Assembly (NCBI RefSeq): GCF_016086655.4
Contig: NC_052143.2
Coordinates: 26,303,886-26,367,885 of the forward strand
Direction of reading: 5' to 3'
DNA: 64,000 bases
Origin: Lepeophtheirus salmonis
Taxonomy: Eukaryota; Arthropoda; Copepoda; Siphonostomatoida; Caligidae
Shown: piece by piece, positions 1-11,424 of the stretch
Numbering within the stretch: position 1 is the first letter of the stretch
Layout of the letters: every line of letters begins with the position of its first letter
Program-made: the position numbers and the translations under genes
The notes under the pieces: generated by a model
Told to the model about the DNA's origin: nothing
Database searches by the model: none
Seen by the model: only the letters and a program-made list of their open reading frames with translations

Positions 1-2640
1 TTTCATATCAAAATATAGCTCTGAATCGAAAGTATACTGCAAAAAGTGATTTCAAAAATAAGTGTTTAGAGAAGACAATCAAAATTTTAATGGTCATTTT
101 CGTGTTCAATGGTGGAAATACCAATAATACATTTAAGTTTTAGCGGGTTAGGGGAAGGGGTATGCTGTTGTTTAGTATTATAGAAAGCTAAAAAAATATT
201 GATGCAGTTTTTATCTCAAAATAAATTTTCCCTTAATTGGATCTACTTTGTTTACTCTCTAAAAAGAGCTTTTCTAGCCAAGCCCCTTAGCATTTCCCAA
301 CTTTTTGTAAATAGCAACAAAGATGAAAGGAAAAAAAAATGATTAAGATGCTGGTATATATTTATAAGTATGTAGAAACATATATATATAAGAAGTCTCC
401 GGATGAGCTATATCATAATATTAATGCAAAAAATATTTCAAACGGTTGTTACGCACAGTGTTGCTAAGTATAAGATTCAAATGCATGAATAAATTTATTA
501 TAACGACGATAATTAAGTCTAAAAATGTATTTATAATTAGTGAAACAGTATTATGTTGTTAACGTAATGTTACTTATAAGTACAGTTTATATAAATTACA
601 TATATGTATCTCTAAGAAACCTCTTTCTTGCTTCTCAAGACACTAGATAATAAACTAACCTTATCAAAATCCATAAAGTTAATAATTCATTTCTCCACTT
701 AACTTTTGCCAGAAATATTTCTGAAATACCCTGTATGTAGAAGCTAAAGCGATTTTCACTATATCTCTCAACTTTCAATGAAAATATTTTTGTACCTTTT
801 TCTATATTTCTCTAAGAAATATTCTTTTTAAAATCAGGCATAATTTATTATTACTGTTAGACACTCACACCCCTAAAGTACACCTCAATAATACTCCCAC
901 CACATATAAAAATGTTCCAACGCGTCTGATGTTGCCTAACCATGGGCCGAGAACAACTTTATTAAGACCCCATCCTTTGGGAATTTGTTAATGTTTATTA
1001 ACTAAAACTACTTCATCATCCTTTCACCTACCTTATGAAAATATCAGGAACCAATCATGTTCTTTGATATAACCGTGTATTACAAGAAAAATAAAAATTG
1101 CTTAAATTATGATTTATCAAAATATAAACGTTTCATGTATTTATTTTTGATCATAACAAATACATTTTTTATTGTCTAAAGTGATAAATAAATGTTTGCA
1201 AAAATATTGAAAAGAAACAAAATAATAAATAAATTTTTATAAAATATAAAATCTTTAAAATAAATATTTCATTTACACGTCATATACTACACAGTTTAAA
1301 GAAATTATGTATGGGCCATATATAATAGTTGTATGATTACTTAATCAGTAATTTATTTCTTACGTTATATATTCACCATAAAGGGTAAAATATGTTCAAA
1401 TGTGGGTCTAATTTTGTTCATATAAAATTAATGGATGAACAAAAAAATGTTTTAGGGTATTAATTACTCAATCCTTCTAATTAAATTCCCTCTTTCATTT
1501 CCTTCCTATTCTATTTTGAAAAATAACCCTTTGCTGGTCAAAAACAAGAAGAAGAAAAAAGATTGTTTCTGTCATGTCATGTAATGTCCTTATCCTAGTC
1601 TTCAGCCTTGATAATCATGTTACAAGGTTGGTTCAACCCTGAGTGTGATATGGGCTATTACATTGAAACTTTTAATATCGAATGTAATCAATTTTCAACC
1701 CCAAAAATCGAACTTTGTTTTTTTTTTGGAAAAATTTCAGACATCACTAAGAATTGGATAAAAAACCTGCTAAACTATTGTAAAAATCAGCTAAGATTTT
1801 CAACTTTTAGCTAAATGATATTTTCCACGCCTAAACAAGTCATCAATCAGCTTGATCTAGACGAAAATCAGCTAGCCTGGTAACACTGGGTTCTAACCTT
1901 TTATACATTGAATTGTTATAAAGTTTATTTACCAAGCGTCGGATTAAAAAACTGGATCAATATATTTCCCCTTCTTTGGTCTCTTCTCTTATGAGAACCA
2001 AGGTATTGACACGATGTCACATAAAAAAAAATAATATGTCATATTATTATTCATGTTTTAATTCCGAATATATTATAAAAATTCTTTATTACAACATATT
2101 TTATCGATTTCAATCGACTAATATTATATTTTTTCTTTTTTCTACATTTTTACATTAAGACAGTAGATTTGAATGTATTGTCTTTTTAAAAAAAAGTTTA
2201 TTAAGTATTGGTTAAAAAAAATAATTTTCAGAAGAGCTCTCACCCATATTTACAAATTGATGTGTGTTATATAAATTGGAATATGTATTAACAAGGGCTT
2301 ATTGCATCCATCATGTGTCCCATAATATATCTATTATAAAAAATAAAAATATATAGTATTCATTTTTCTCCAATTTTAAATTAAAAGAGCATCCGAGTCA
2401 AATTTTCTTAAGAGATTGTAGTATTTTAAATTGGATTTATTAAATGAGCTTAAATTCAATTGAAGTTAACACATCCAGTTTTAAGCATGAATAAAAAAAC
2501 AAATTTTTATAAAGTATATCTATTTTTTGTATTTACTTGCTTTAAAAATGCTTTTAAAAAGTGTATTGTACACTGCCAAAAAATAACTTTTTTTTAACAA
2601 GGATATTTAAATAAATACATAAATTTAAGTTATATAATTT
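1..2640. other. AT-rich intergenic stretch, no gene recognised
   Basis: No reading frame here resembles a known protein. The 68- and 60-codon frames at 1608-1814 and 1976-2158 are rich in Phe, Ile, Asn and Lys, as expected from AT-rich noise. Two isolated transposon-end-like motifs are visible. A 'taccctgta' at about 732-740 follows the short palindrome gccagaaatatttctg and resembles a mariner-type terminus read outward. 'cctggtaacactgg' near 1877-1890 resembles the reverse complement of a hAT terminus (CAGTGTTACC). Neither has a visible partner, so both are treated as orphan ends. Confidence 0.5.
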
Positions 2641-2652
2641 AAAAGTATGCAC

Positions 2653-3416
2653 TTAAAACCTACATAAAAAGTGTATTTTATTGTCATATCCCCAAGGGGT
2701 ATAACTAGCCATTGCATCATATCTAAGTTTACACAGAACATTTTTTTTCAAAAACGAGTTTGTTAAGACAGTGAGAATAAAATTAAGTTTTAACCATTGA
2801 GTTATAGCTGAAATCGACATTTCTAATTCAATATAGCTTCCCTTAGCCTCATTAACGGCATCCACTCTCTTTCTGAAGACTCCACAAATTTTACGGATGT
2901 ATTTTTCTAACAAGTTAGTCAATACATCCTTGATTGCGGACGCCAAAAATCTCAAAACCCATGAGACTTGTGGTAGGCAACTCCTTCGATATTTGATGGA
3001 ATAATCCATGATCAGGGAGCTGCGAGGCCATATGTTAAAAAAACTTGGGCCTTGACAACCTCTTCTCCTTTGTGGCCGGTGTAATGAGATTTTTCCCCCT
3101 CCATGCTCTTGATTTGCTCCCAAGTCATTTTTAATGATCCTTTAGAGGGTATCCTCGTTCACATTAATCTCCTTGGCCTTACTGCAAACCGTCATTACTG
3201 GATTTTTTAAGGCGGTTTTTGACACGTATAATCATGGCATTTGTTCTTATTGTTCGTTTCTGATCTTACTCATTCATTCTGGCGACTATTTCTTCGACTT
3301 CAAGTAGACTTTTAATATCCTACAATGTCTTTCGGATCTTGAGGTCATTGGCAATCTCAGTTGGGGTGTTCTGGCATCCGAACATTTCTAGTACAATAAT
3401 TATTTTGGCTTCCATT
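2653..3416 (-). pseudogene. Decayed Tc1/mariner transposase, internally deleted
   Basis: Read on the minus strand, the start at about 3416 gives MEAKIIIVLEMFG followed by an 'EIANDLKI' helix-turn-helix-like segment, then 'RVKNRLKKS'. This is the DNA-binding N-terminus typical of Tc1/mariner transposases. After several stops the frame resumes at 3123 and ends with FRKRVDAVNEAKGSYIE, which matches the conserved C-terminal block of mariner-type transposases (consensus near 'FRxRLEAVIEAxGGHIE'). The catalytic core between them is missing: about 760 bp are left of an expected 1.0-1.3 kb. It is non-functional. Exact TIRs were not found. Confidence 0.75.
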
Positions 3417-3439
3417 TTGTCGTCTTTGAAGATACAGTC

Positions 3440-4365
3440 AATATCTAAAAAAACACTAACAAATAATCATAACAATATAATGCAATTTTTTTATATCACG
3501 ACTCAAACTATGAGTATTTTTTAAGTGTAAACGTAGATATCACACATGGGGTAAGTATAATTATTTAAAGGAACATCAAAATCAAAATTTCAAGGATATA
3601 TTTGTTGAAAACGACTTTTGGCTTTATTTAACTTTATCTGTAATCTATAATGATTTAATAATTACAATAATAATTATAATAAAATAACCATAAACGATAA
3701 TAATTAAAATAACTATGTACAGCCTTTATTCTATTATTAGGATATGGTCCTCCATATTTACGACACTTGTGTTTACCTAGGTAATATATTATATACGTAT
3801 AATTTAAAGTATTTAAGAAATTTAAATTTATTTCTTAAATCATCTACTTCATATATAAGAACAAATAAATAATTTTTCTCGGTGCATGTTTATATGTACC
3901 TTTGCACACTTTTTTAAAATACAGATTATAAGGTTTAGAGAAGAAAAAATATTCAAGTTGAACTGTGGTTCGCTCATCTTTCATATTATTTTCAAAAATA
4001 CTTTGTCTTATTATCCCTTCTTTTTTCTTCTCGAAACCTTATAATCTCCTTAAAAAAAGTTTGCCAAGATACATACCTACATACAGGGGAAAAGTTCTTG
4101 GAGTTTATTTTTGTTGTATTTAAAACAGTCGTTTGTCAGTGATTTTTTTTTAGAAAAATACTATTTTACGGCTACCATGCCCTTGAAGGCCGTGATTGTC
4201 AGACAAACTCGCCCATACCCAACCATACACATACATTCGATTTAATATATTGATAATAGTAAAAAACGGAACAGTTTTAATATTTATCACATTCACTCTC
4301 TCTTAGGTAGTTAATTTCTTAAATAATCTGGAGATCTTTGATTAAATTTTTTAATCCTCTCAATT
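3440..4365. other. AT-rich intergenic stretch
   Basis: Between the mariner relic and the Gypsy relic I see only AT-rich sequence with short direct repeats (for example around 3655-3700, ATAATAATTATAAT-like). No protein similarity was recognised on either strand. The 61-codon frame at 3339-3524 is partly antisense to the transposase N-terminus. Confidence 0.5.
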
Positions 4366-4369
4366 CCTA

Positions 4370-7030
4370 AGTAGATGTTGACTCAGATTCCGTTTCATTT
4401 TCTTCTTGAGATCCTCAGATATCTTCCACTTGTATTCATCAATTCCTGCATATGATTTTTCTACAGAAGCATGAGAAAGATCTATTGATCTCAGTTCGTT
4501 CGGAGCTAGATCCTTTAAAATGACAGTTTATGTATCACCTTGTGGAACAAGTACAACAACATGGTCTGGGTTTGTTGATATGATGTCTATTTCATCACCC
4601 AAAGGTTTGTACTTGCTTTGTAGTACATGCCTCTTCATATATACTTTACCAGGATTCATTTACCAAGAGGGAATTGTTGAGCCTTTTTCCAACCACTTTT
4701 GTTAAGGAAGCCTTCATTCATGTGGTATACAATTGAACGTAGTGTTTAAATAAGAACGTATTGATTCGATAATTTCTGGTAATACAAAATCCCAATAACT
4801 TTGACTTAATCTTCTCGTCCTAAACATAAAAGAAACACTTTTCTAAATGATACCATAGTATTTTTCAACATGAATGTTTCCTTTTTTGGTACTTGGTGGA
4901 CGTGTGAGAGGGGGCACAGTCCTGAGTCCACACGTAGTTACCCTTCAGATAGTTGATCTTCAGTCATGGCAAGATGGTGTACACCCCCACCCCAAACACA
5001 ATTATTGTCTAATCCTTCATGGAAACTTATTCGAGCAATTGTGATTGATTGAGTCGAAATCCCTTTCCTCGACTTGTAGTTAAGCTAGAGAGCTCCAGTT
5101 TGTTTTGTTTTGTAACTAATTGTTTATGCTTTAATATATCAAAATATGAATACAGTTTCAATTTTGCGGATTTTATTGATAATAAAGATTTGTTCTACTC
5201 ATAGAGATTTATTTTTCTAGTAAAAAATGTTTTAATTCTCTAAACATGAACGATGCTCATTGATGACTATGAATGTAACACGGCATTACAAAGGGTAAAA
5301 ATAATTTGGTAAGAAAATTAATTATCGTAGGATTTCATGCCCCGCATGGAAAAGCAAATGGAAGCGTGCATGAATATCATCTATGATTGCAAAATGTTTG
5401 AAGATCTGGAAATAGGTAAACCACCCTTAAAATCGATTCCGTGCCGCTCCATAGGTTGAGTTGCTTTGACTATTGTCGAACTATGACCTGTATAAAAGAT
5501 TGGTTTAAGTTCTAGATATAATTTACACCTACTTACTACTCCATTTATCTCTTCTATAGAATCTAGTATTCTTATAGCCTAATCTACTGATTTCAAGATA
5601 AGCAAGACTTTTTTGTAAGATTTTGAGGTCATCAATTTTTGAGTTAAATCATATATTCTGCAAAATAACTATGCGGTAGCATTTTTATTGACTGATCTAT
5701 AGATCATATAATTTGAAAAACACAAAAGTTTGAGTAAATATCGAAGAATTTAATCATTTTTAAACATCTGTCTTGATGTCATTAACTCTTCTGGGTCTGA
5801 AGGAAGAATTGAATATGCAATTTCTTCTTTTTATTGTATTAAGGCTCCCTAGGTTTCTTTTTTTATCGATAAGTGACTGATATTTGTAAGTGGTTTAGCT
5901 TTTCAGAAAAATTATTTACCCATTTGGAATACTAAGCGAACATTCTTAGTACTTATCGTAATGTAGAAATACTCAAATACAGACGTATTCGATCAGATTC
6001 GGCCAAAAAGATTGTTTTTCTATTAAACATCCAGCGGAGTTATTTTCAATAGATTATATTCGCTTTTTTCTTCATTAAATACCAAACTATACTTTTTAAC
6101 GACTTGTTTCAGTTATTTTCATGTTCTTCTTCACAATTATCAATAACAGTAACGCCATTTATGTATTTATATTCCAATTTTTCAGTAGAAATAATAAATT
6201 CTATTACACTTTAGAAACCAGACACGCCATTGCTAACACCAAAAGGAATTCTTGTAAATTAAAAGAGTTTGGCACAAGCTTCAAAAGATGTGAAAATCTT
6301 CTGACTTTTTTCAATGGCTATCTTATGAAATGTGCTTTTCAGGTCAACTGTGCTGAACACCAAATGTCTAGAAATAACATTTAACTGCTCATCAATCCTC
6401 GGGAGTGGGCAAACATCCAATAATGTATAAATATGAATAGTTTGAGAATAACCTATCACAAGTCATTTTTTATGACGATCGTTTGAAGATCTTCATGGGG
6501 ATTTATTTTCTTCGATAATTCCTCCCTTTAACATTCTTTCAATTTCTGAGACGATCAATTTTTGATCAGATTCAAAGAATTGCAGTGATTTGATAGTTTT
6601 AGATTGAAAATCGGGAGTTAATTAAAAAAGTTAAGTGAGTTAAAAACTTGTATACTTTTTTTTAAGCTAAGTCTTTTAGTTTCCAAAAATCTTTGGTTTT
6701 ATATATGAAGAACAATGACCGTTTATGAAAGTATATCTTATGTAGTTATTTTTAACTTCATCAGCACTTACAGTCTTGAATTTGAAATCTTTGCATAGGA
6801 TTTTTAGGACATGTAAAGAGGTTATCCAGTTTATGTTCATACCTTGCTATTTCTGATGTATACGAAAATACTTTGTAACTTATATAGTCATTCATGACCT
6901 CAATATTTATTTTTCCATTTTTATCGCATATACACTTAAAAAACCTTTCAAATATTCTTTTTCAATGCGTCCATTCCTTGTCAACACTTAAGGAGCTGGG
7001 ATCAACATCCAAATGGTCGAGCTTGAGGTA
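4370..7030 (-). mobile_element. Ty3/Gypsy LTR-retrotransposon relic (gag to integrase)
   Basis: Domains lie in the order gag, reverse transcriptase, RNase H-like region, integrase along the minus strand. A Gag-like stretch is near 7010-6755 (VDKEWTH, then FERFF). After a deletion that removes late gag and protease, the RT entry motif is at 6536-6494 (MLKGGIIEENKSP). The RT core at 6459-6259 contains CPLPRIDEQL and VFSTVDLKSTFHKIAI. The box that normally holds Tyr-x-Asp-Asp reads YINGV at about 6160, so the catalytic Asp pair is lost. Integrase is marked by KATQPMERHGIDFKG at about 5465-5425. The C-terminal region near 4680-4400 has MNPGKVYMKRHVLQSK and a 'DLAPNE' tail. Many stops and frameshifts show it is dead. 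No LTR pair was found. Confidence 0.85.
6259..6459 (-). pseudogene. Gypsy reverse transcriptase core fragment
   Basis: This is the longest intact frame (66 codons) inside the Gypsy relic. It begins at the 'IGYSQTIHIYTLLD' segment that precedes PLPRID in Gypsy polymerases. It continues through VFSTVDLKSTFHKIAI, where the Asp of 'DLKS' is one of the three metal-binding carboxylates of this RT family. The frame breaks after ACAKLF; the next conserved segment (IPFGVSNGV, matching 'PFGLTNA') resumes directly downstream past a stop. In an active element it would copy genomic RNA into cDNA in cytoplasmic particles. Here it is a fragment without its YxDD box. Confidence 0.85.
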
Positions 7031-7090
7031 TTTATCCCTTTTTAGAAGAAGTTAAATAAATTGTAGTGTTCGAGTTTTGGCTATAATATG

Positions 7091-7590
7091 TACAGGGTTC
7101 GGAAGCAAAACGCGGACTGTTAATAAATGCTAATTATGTAATTAAAGAGAGAGGTTTTCTAACTTTCCCCCGCATATTCCGAATCTCCTGTCCTTTTTGC
7201 ATAAGTAAAAAATAATAAACAATTCTCAAATCTTTCATCATGAGTGAGCAAATCTCAAAAAGGCAGAGGATCTCAGACCTTCTGTATGCCAAAATTTAGG
7301 TGGCAGAGATTATGGATATTGTGAAATGCTCCAGGAGTCTCATTTTCAAGGTGGCCAAGATGAAAAAGGATGGAAACGACATCTCAAGGAAAGAAGGAAG
7401 TGGGACACACAACTTGAAAAGGGATTCTGAATTTTTGGGGGACCTGAAAAGAAGATCAAGGAGGACCTCAAAAAATCAATGAATCGCCTCTCTAACGAGT
7501 TTGACAATCAGTAGGGCCGTGGAGGAGGATATGGGGTTGTCCTCTTCCGAAATAATATTGTAAGTAGTACTACAAACCGTGGAATAAAAT
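7091..7590 (+). mobile_element. 5' half of a Tc1/mariner element
   Basis: The left terminus tacagggttcggaagcaaaa starts at 7091, a typical mariner-type end after a TA. An ATG at about 7240 opens MSEQISKRQRISDLLYAK. After one stop the frame runs from 7300 as 'VAEIMDIVKCSRSLIFKVAKMKKDG', a first helix-turn-helix. 'GSGTHNLKRDSEFL' then corresponds to the GRPR-like linker, and 'LTISRAVEEDMGLSS' to the second DNA-binding helix. The catalytic half is absent and no right TIR follows. It directly abuts the gag end of the Gypsy relic (about 60 bp away). Confidence 0.8.
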
Positions 7591-7599
7591 TTATGTCGC

Positions 7600-10060
7600 C
7601 TGGTACAATACATCACGCTTTATGGTTGTCTAAAGTGTATAGTTTAAGAATTTTGTTATTAAAATAGTAGTTTAAAATAACTTCAAAAGAGGAACGAGGA
7701 TTGCGGAATATTTGTATATTCATCTTACTTAAATATATGAATACATGGATTTCTGCTCCAACAGCCTCAGATGCTCCTTTAATTATTTATATTTTATGAA
7801 ATCACAAAATACTTATTCTGAAATTAATAAGCTAATTTCAAAAACAGCATCTTAAAAACTTTCTAAGAATTTATTGTATATATCTAAGGAACTTGTTTGT
7901 TTGATAGTCGAGTCAATTTGGCATAAATATATATATATATATTTAAAATGAAATGAAAAATAATTAAAAAAAATTCAATCGAAAAATTTAATAAATATAA
8001 AATTAGAAGACTTTACTACAAACAAGACGAACAATATTATTCAGATCCTGAAACTCCAAGAATTGTTTTTAAATGTCTATCCCAAATTACGGCCAATTAA
8101 CTATGATTATAAAAAAAACCTTGAAATAATGGATGCTTTTAAAATTACAAATGAAGCATAACACATTATATAATACAATGAATCTTTAACAAATGACGAA
8201 TTGCAGCTTCAATTCTTATTACAAGTCATTAAAGAGCATCAAAGAATGGATCTTGACTTGAGAATAATAATTTAAAAAAATACGTATATGCCTACATTTG
8301 TATTTCAATCATATTACTGAGAAAAAAAAAGACTTTTATTATTAATATGTACGTATTTTGTATAATAACGCTTGATAAGGTAGAAATTATTATTTTTATG
8401 ATATGAATTATCTTATGTTAAAAAAGTTATAAACTAATAAAATATGTATTGACCAAAAAAAAAAAATATATATATATATCCTCTAAAGATATCTCAATTT
8501 GACGTAGAACTAATTAATTAATTTTTATTTACTCAAAAAGACCTAATTGCCCGTATCAGACATTAACAATTCAACAAACTGAATATAACATGAAAAATCT
8601 TCATGTTTTGTAGAGAGAGAAAAAAAATAAAAAATAGATGAAAATACATTGGCGTGGAACACATTATATTCATATGTATAAGATATGTATAAGGTTGTAA
8701 TTCACATTATATATATATATTTTCTCAGAACAACATAATTTTTATTAAAGCAAATTTAGTCATCTTAAAATAATTATTAATCATGAAAAGCTGAATGATA
8801 AACCGTTTTCACGTGAATCGAGGAGGAAGTCACTTTTTTTTATAACATTGTAAATTTGCAAAACTTTGAGGCCGTTGAGCTACCTCTAACCTTGTTCAAT
8901 TCTGATCAAACATTGGCAATTGTATTTTTTATCAAAAGAAATTGATTTTGACTTGGTGACCCGTAAATTTTGAATAAAATAAAAGATTTCATTTTATGGA
9001 CATAAGGTCCTTAGGTGAAATGCCCATAAGGCAAAATGTTCATACTTGGTCAAATTGTCCTTCGGTGATATGTCATTCGGAAAAAAATGTTTTCGTCTAA
9101 TGATCCAAGAACCATAAGCTATAGTTCTAGAAAATATAAACTTAAACGAGTGGCATATTTTTTTTAGTTGGTAGTTCAGGAGGTTTTTTTTTATTTTTTA
9201 AAGCTGTTATCATTTAGCATATGGTGGTTTTTTCCCCAATTTTTTATTAACTTGTCATTGTTTTAAAAACGTTTGTTTTGAGTGCATTTAAGTATTCGCT
9301 GTCTTTTTTTTAAGCAAGTAATTTTAAAACAAATGTTTTTTAAATATCTATTAATGCAACCTTTTTAGATTAAGAAGAAAAAAATAACTTGCTGAAATGG
9401 GCACTCAAATGGTGATAAAACACTCAGCCCTCCCCTTTCACACAAATGAGTTTATTTTCTTCTTTTTTTTGGTCTTAATTATATTGGGTTTCTTTATGCT
9501 ATTATAGAAACAATCTTTTTATCCAATTATTTTCTTCTAAGGAATAAAATGTTATTTTTCTCATAAAGTACTTAGACACACATATCTATTACAATTTAGA
9601 TTTACTTGGTAAGGACATAAAACAAAAACTTTTGATAAGGAGTAATAAATTAAACATACGTGCATATGTATGTATGACTATCACTTATCCTCTATCATTA
9701 CTTTTATCTTTATTCCTATTTAGCTACAGAGAAACTTTAAAATGGGCTTTTATTTTCCTCAAACGTATTATAAAGATAGTCAGATAAGGCTCTGTTTCAT
9801 GAAATTTTTGATTTACATACGTATATACTGAACAAAAGTTATAAGACTATTTTTAAGACTTAATCACTCAGCGTATTCTACAAAAATTTATTTATATTTT
9901 CCAACTATAGAGAGATAGTAGATATGTTGTTAAAAAAAAGGTTGGGATTCAAGAAAATTGACGAACATATACAGAATATTTTGTAAGTAACTCTTTTTCT
10001 GGTGACGTCATTTGGATTTTTTTTTGGTAAATGCAATGCACTCGGTTGAGTAAAAAAACT
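7600..10060. other. AT-rich intergenic stretch with microsatellites
   Basis: No coding similarity was found. It contains TA runs at about 7928-7942, 8465-8480 and 8705-8720. It also holds one degenerate 15-17-bp tandem array (8990-9110, listed separately) and many poly-T tracts. The remaining sequence gives frequent stops in all frames. Confidence 0.5.
8990..9110. repeat. Degenerate minisatellite, period about 16 bp
   Basis: Successive units read approximately ttatggacataaggtcc, ttaggtgaaatgccc, ataaggcaaaatgttc, atacttggtcaaattgtcc, ttcggtgatatgtca. All follow a 'gg(a/t)caaaatgtcc' theme at 15-19-bp spacing. A similar theme recurs at 46112-46200, and a related GGGAAAGTTTGTA array lies at 22965-23045. 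Function unknown. Confidence 0.55.
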
Positions 10061-10069
10061 CACCTAAAA

Positions 10070-10280
10070 TCAAGTTGAGTTATTTATCTCAATTTGTTTC
10101 AAAGTTATGGCCGATTATGCATTTTTTTTACGTTTTTGTTTTATTTTGAACTAGGCCAATCAAAATTTAATAGCCTCATTCTGTGACCATTTATAATCTT
10201 CGTACAAAGTTTGATTTTAAATCGATTTGTAACTTTTGACGTAATCCTGGTGACTAACAAACTAAAAAATAAACATAGGC
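10070..10280 (+). repeat. Probable dispersed-repeat fragment ending in 'gtaatcctggtgactaacaaac'
   Basis: The segment 'aaagttatggccgattatgc', then 'acaaagtttgattttaaatc' and a close in 'gacgtaatcctggtgac' followed by 'taacaaac', resembles a repeat common in arthropod genomes that ends in (AAAC)n. The identification is from memory of the pattern only. No protein is encoded. Orientation is given by the CAAAC-rich 3' end. Confidence 0.35.
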
Positions 10281-10569
10281 TAAAACCATCCTTCATTCCA
10301 ATTTGTTGGTGAAGATTAAAAGTACAAAATGAAGTAATTTAAATTTAGTTGGATCCATTGATTCCTTATTTTTAAACGCTATATTGATATTTTTCAATTA
10401 TTCTTTATAGTTATTTTCATATATATGGAGTCCCAATGACGTCATTCATTATGTAAGTAAATTTTCATTGAGAACCAATAATTGTAAAACTATAATCTTG
10501 TTTTAATGGCATATTGCCGGAGTCTACTCTTTTGTTTACGTTAAGTTAAAAACATTAGAGTTTATTATC

Positions 10570-11420
10570 ATGTCGGAAGAACAGGACAGGGTAAAATTTT
10601 TACTTGCTTGCCAGCGGAATGTCCTTAAATGTAGTTATTGTTAACCAAACATGGCTAAAAATCAATCGTCTACCGTGATAAGGAGCGCTTGGATAAGGGT
10701 GAGGATCTTGGGGAAACCCCCCAGGAGTGGTCGTCCAGAGGAAATTACTAATGAAGATCTAGTAAAATCCTCTAAACAACAGCTTGACCTTTCAACGATA
10801 GAAATAGACATGCAAGTCAATGTATTTACTTTTTTTGTGTAGAGTCTTTGTTTATTACTATATGACGTAGGGATTAGTTTGAACAATATACGTACTTTTT
10901 AGATATTGTGTCTACTTGTATATATATTTAAGTATCTGAGTGTTACGAACATCTTTTATATGTTAATCTCTGATTAATATACTGTTCAGTGTGTGACTGT
11001 ACCCCCAATGCAAATGTCTGATTTAATAGCTCTTCCCAAGTCCGTTGCTTTTCTATAATTAAGAAGTCTTTCTTGGAATACTACAAAGTTCACCGTCTGA
11101 AGATACATCAACGAAGGCTGATTGTGTCTCTCTATGAACCAAAATAGTACCCTCTTCACACCTGAGATGCTAAAAACGTGAACCATCAGTTCAGTTCCAA
11201 TTTATTTGGTGAACTCTTGGCTTCCCCAATCACCAGATCTGAATCTGAAGTCCCAGGAATGCAGAATCCGTTACAAAAATGAATTTGACCTGAGTAGTAG
11301 GTTGACATGTCAGAGTCCTCAAAAGCACCTACAGCAAACTTTTCCTACTACTTTGAAGCCGTTATTGCTGTCTGTTATGGTCACATTCAAGATTAATTAC
11401 ATATAATGGTAATCACTACA
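10570..11420 (+). pseudogene. Tc1-like transposase relic (second Tc1 family)
   Basis: It starts MSEEQDRVKFLLACQ at 10570. After a stop and frameshift it continues through 'SSTVIRSAWIRVRILG' and KPPRSGRPEEITNEDLV, the N-terminal helix-turn-helix and GRPR linker of Tc1-like transposases. The middle (about 10800-11200) is unrecognisable. At about 11215-11245 LPQSPDLN appears, the conserved 'WPxxSPDLNP' segment of the DDE domain. The relic ends near a 'GHIQ'-like C-terminus at about 11385. A second, more deleted copy lies at 45290-45470. Expected length is about 340 residues; no frame exceeds 66 codons. Non-functional. Confidence 0.75.
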
Positions 11421-11424
11421 AATT

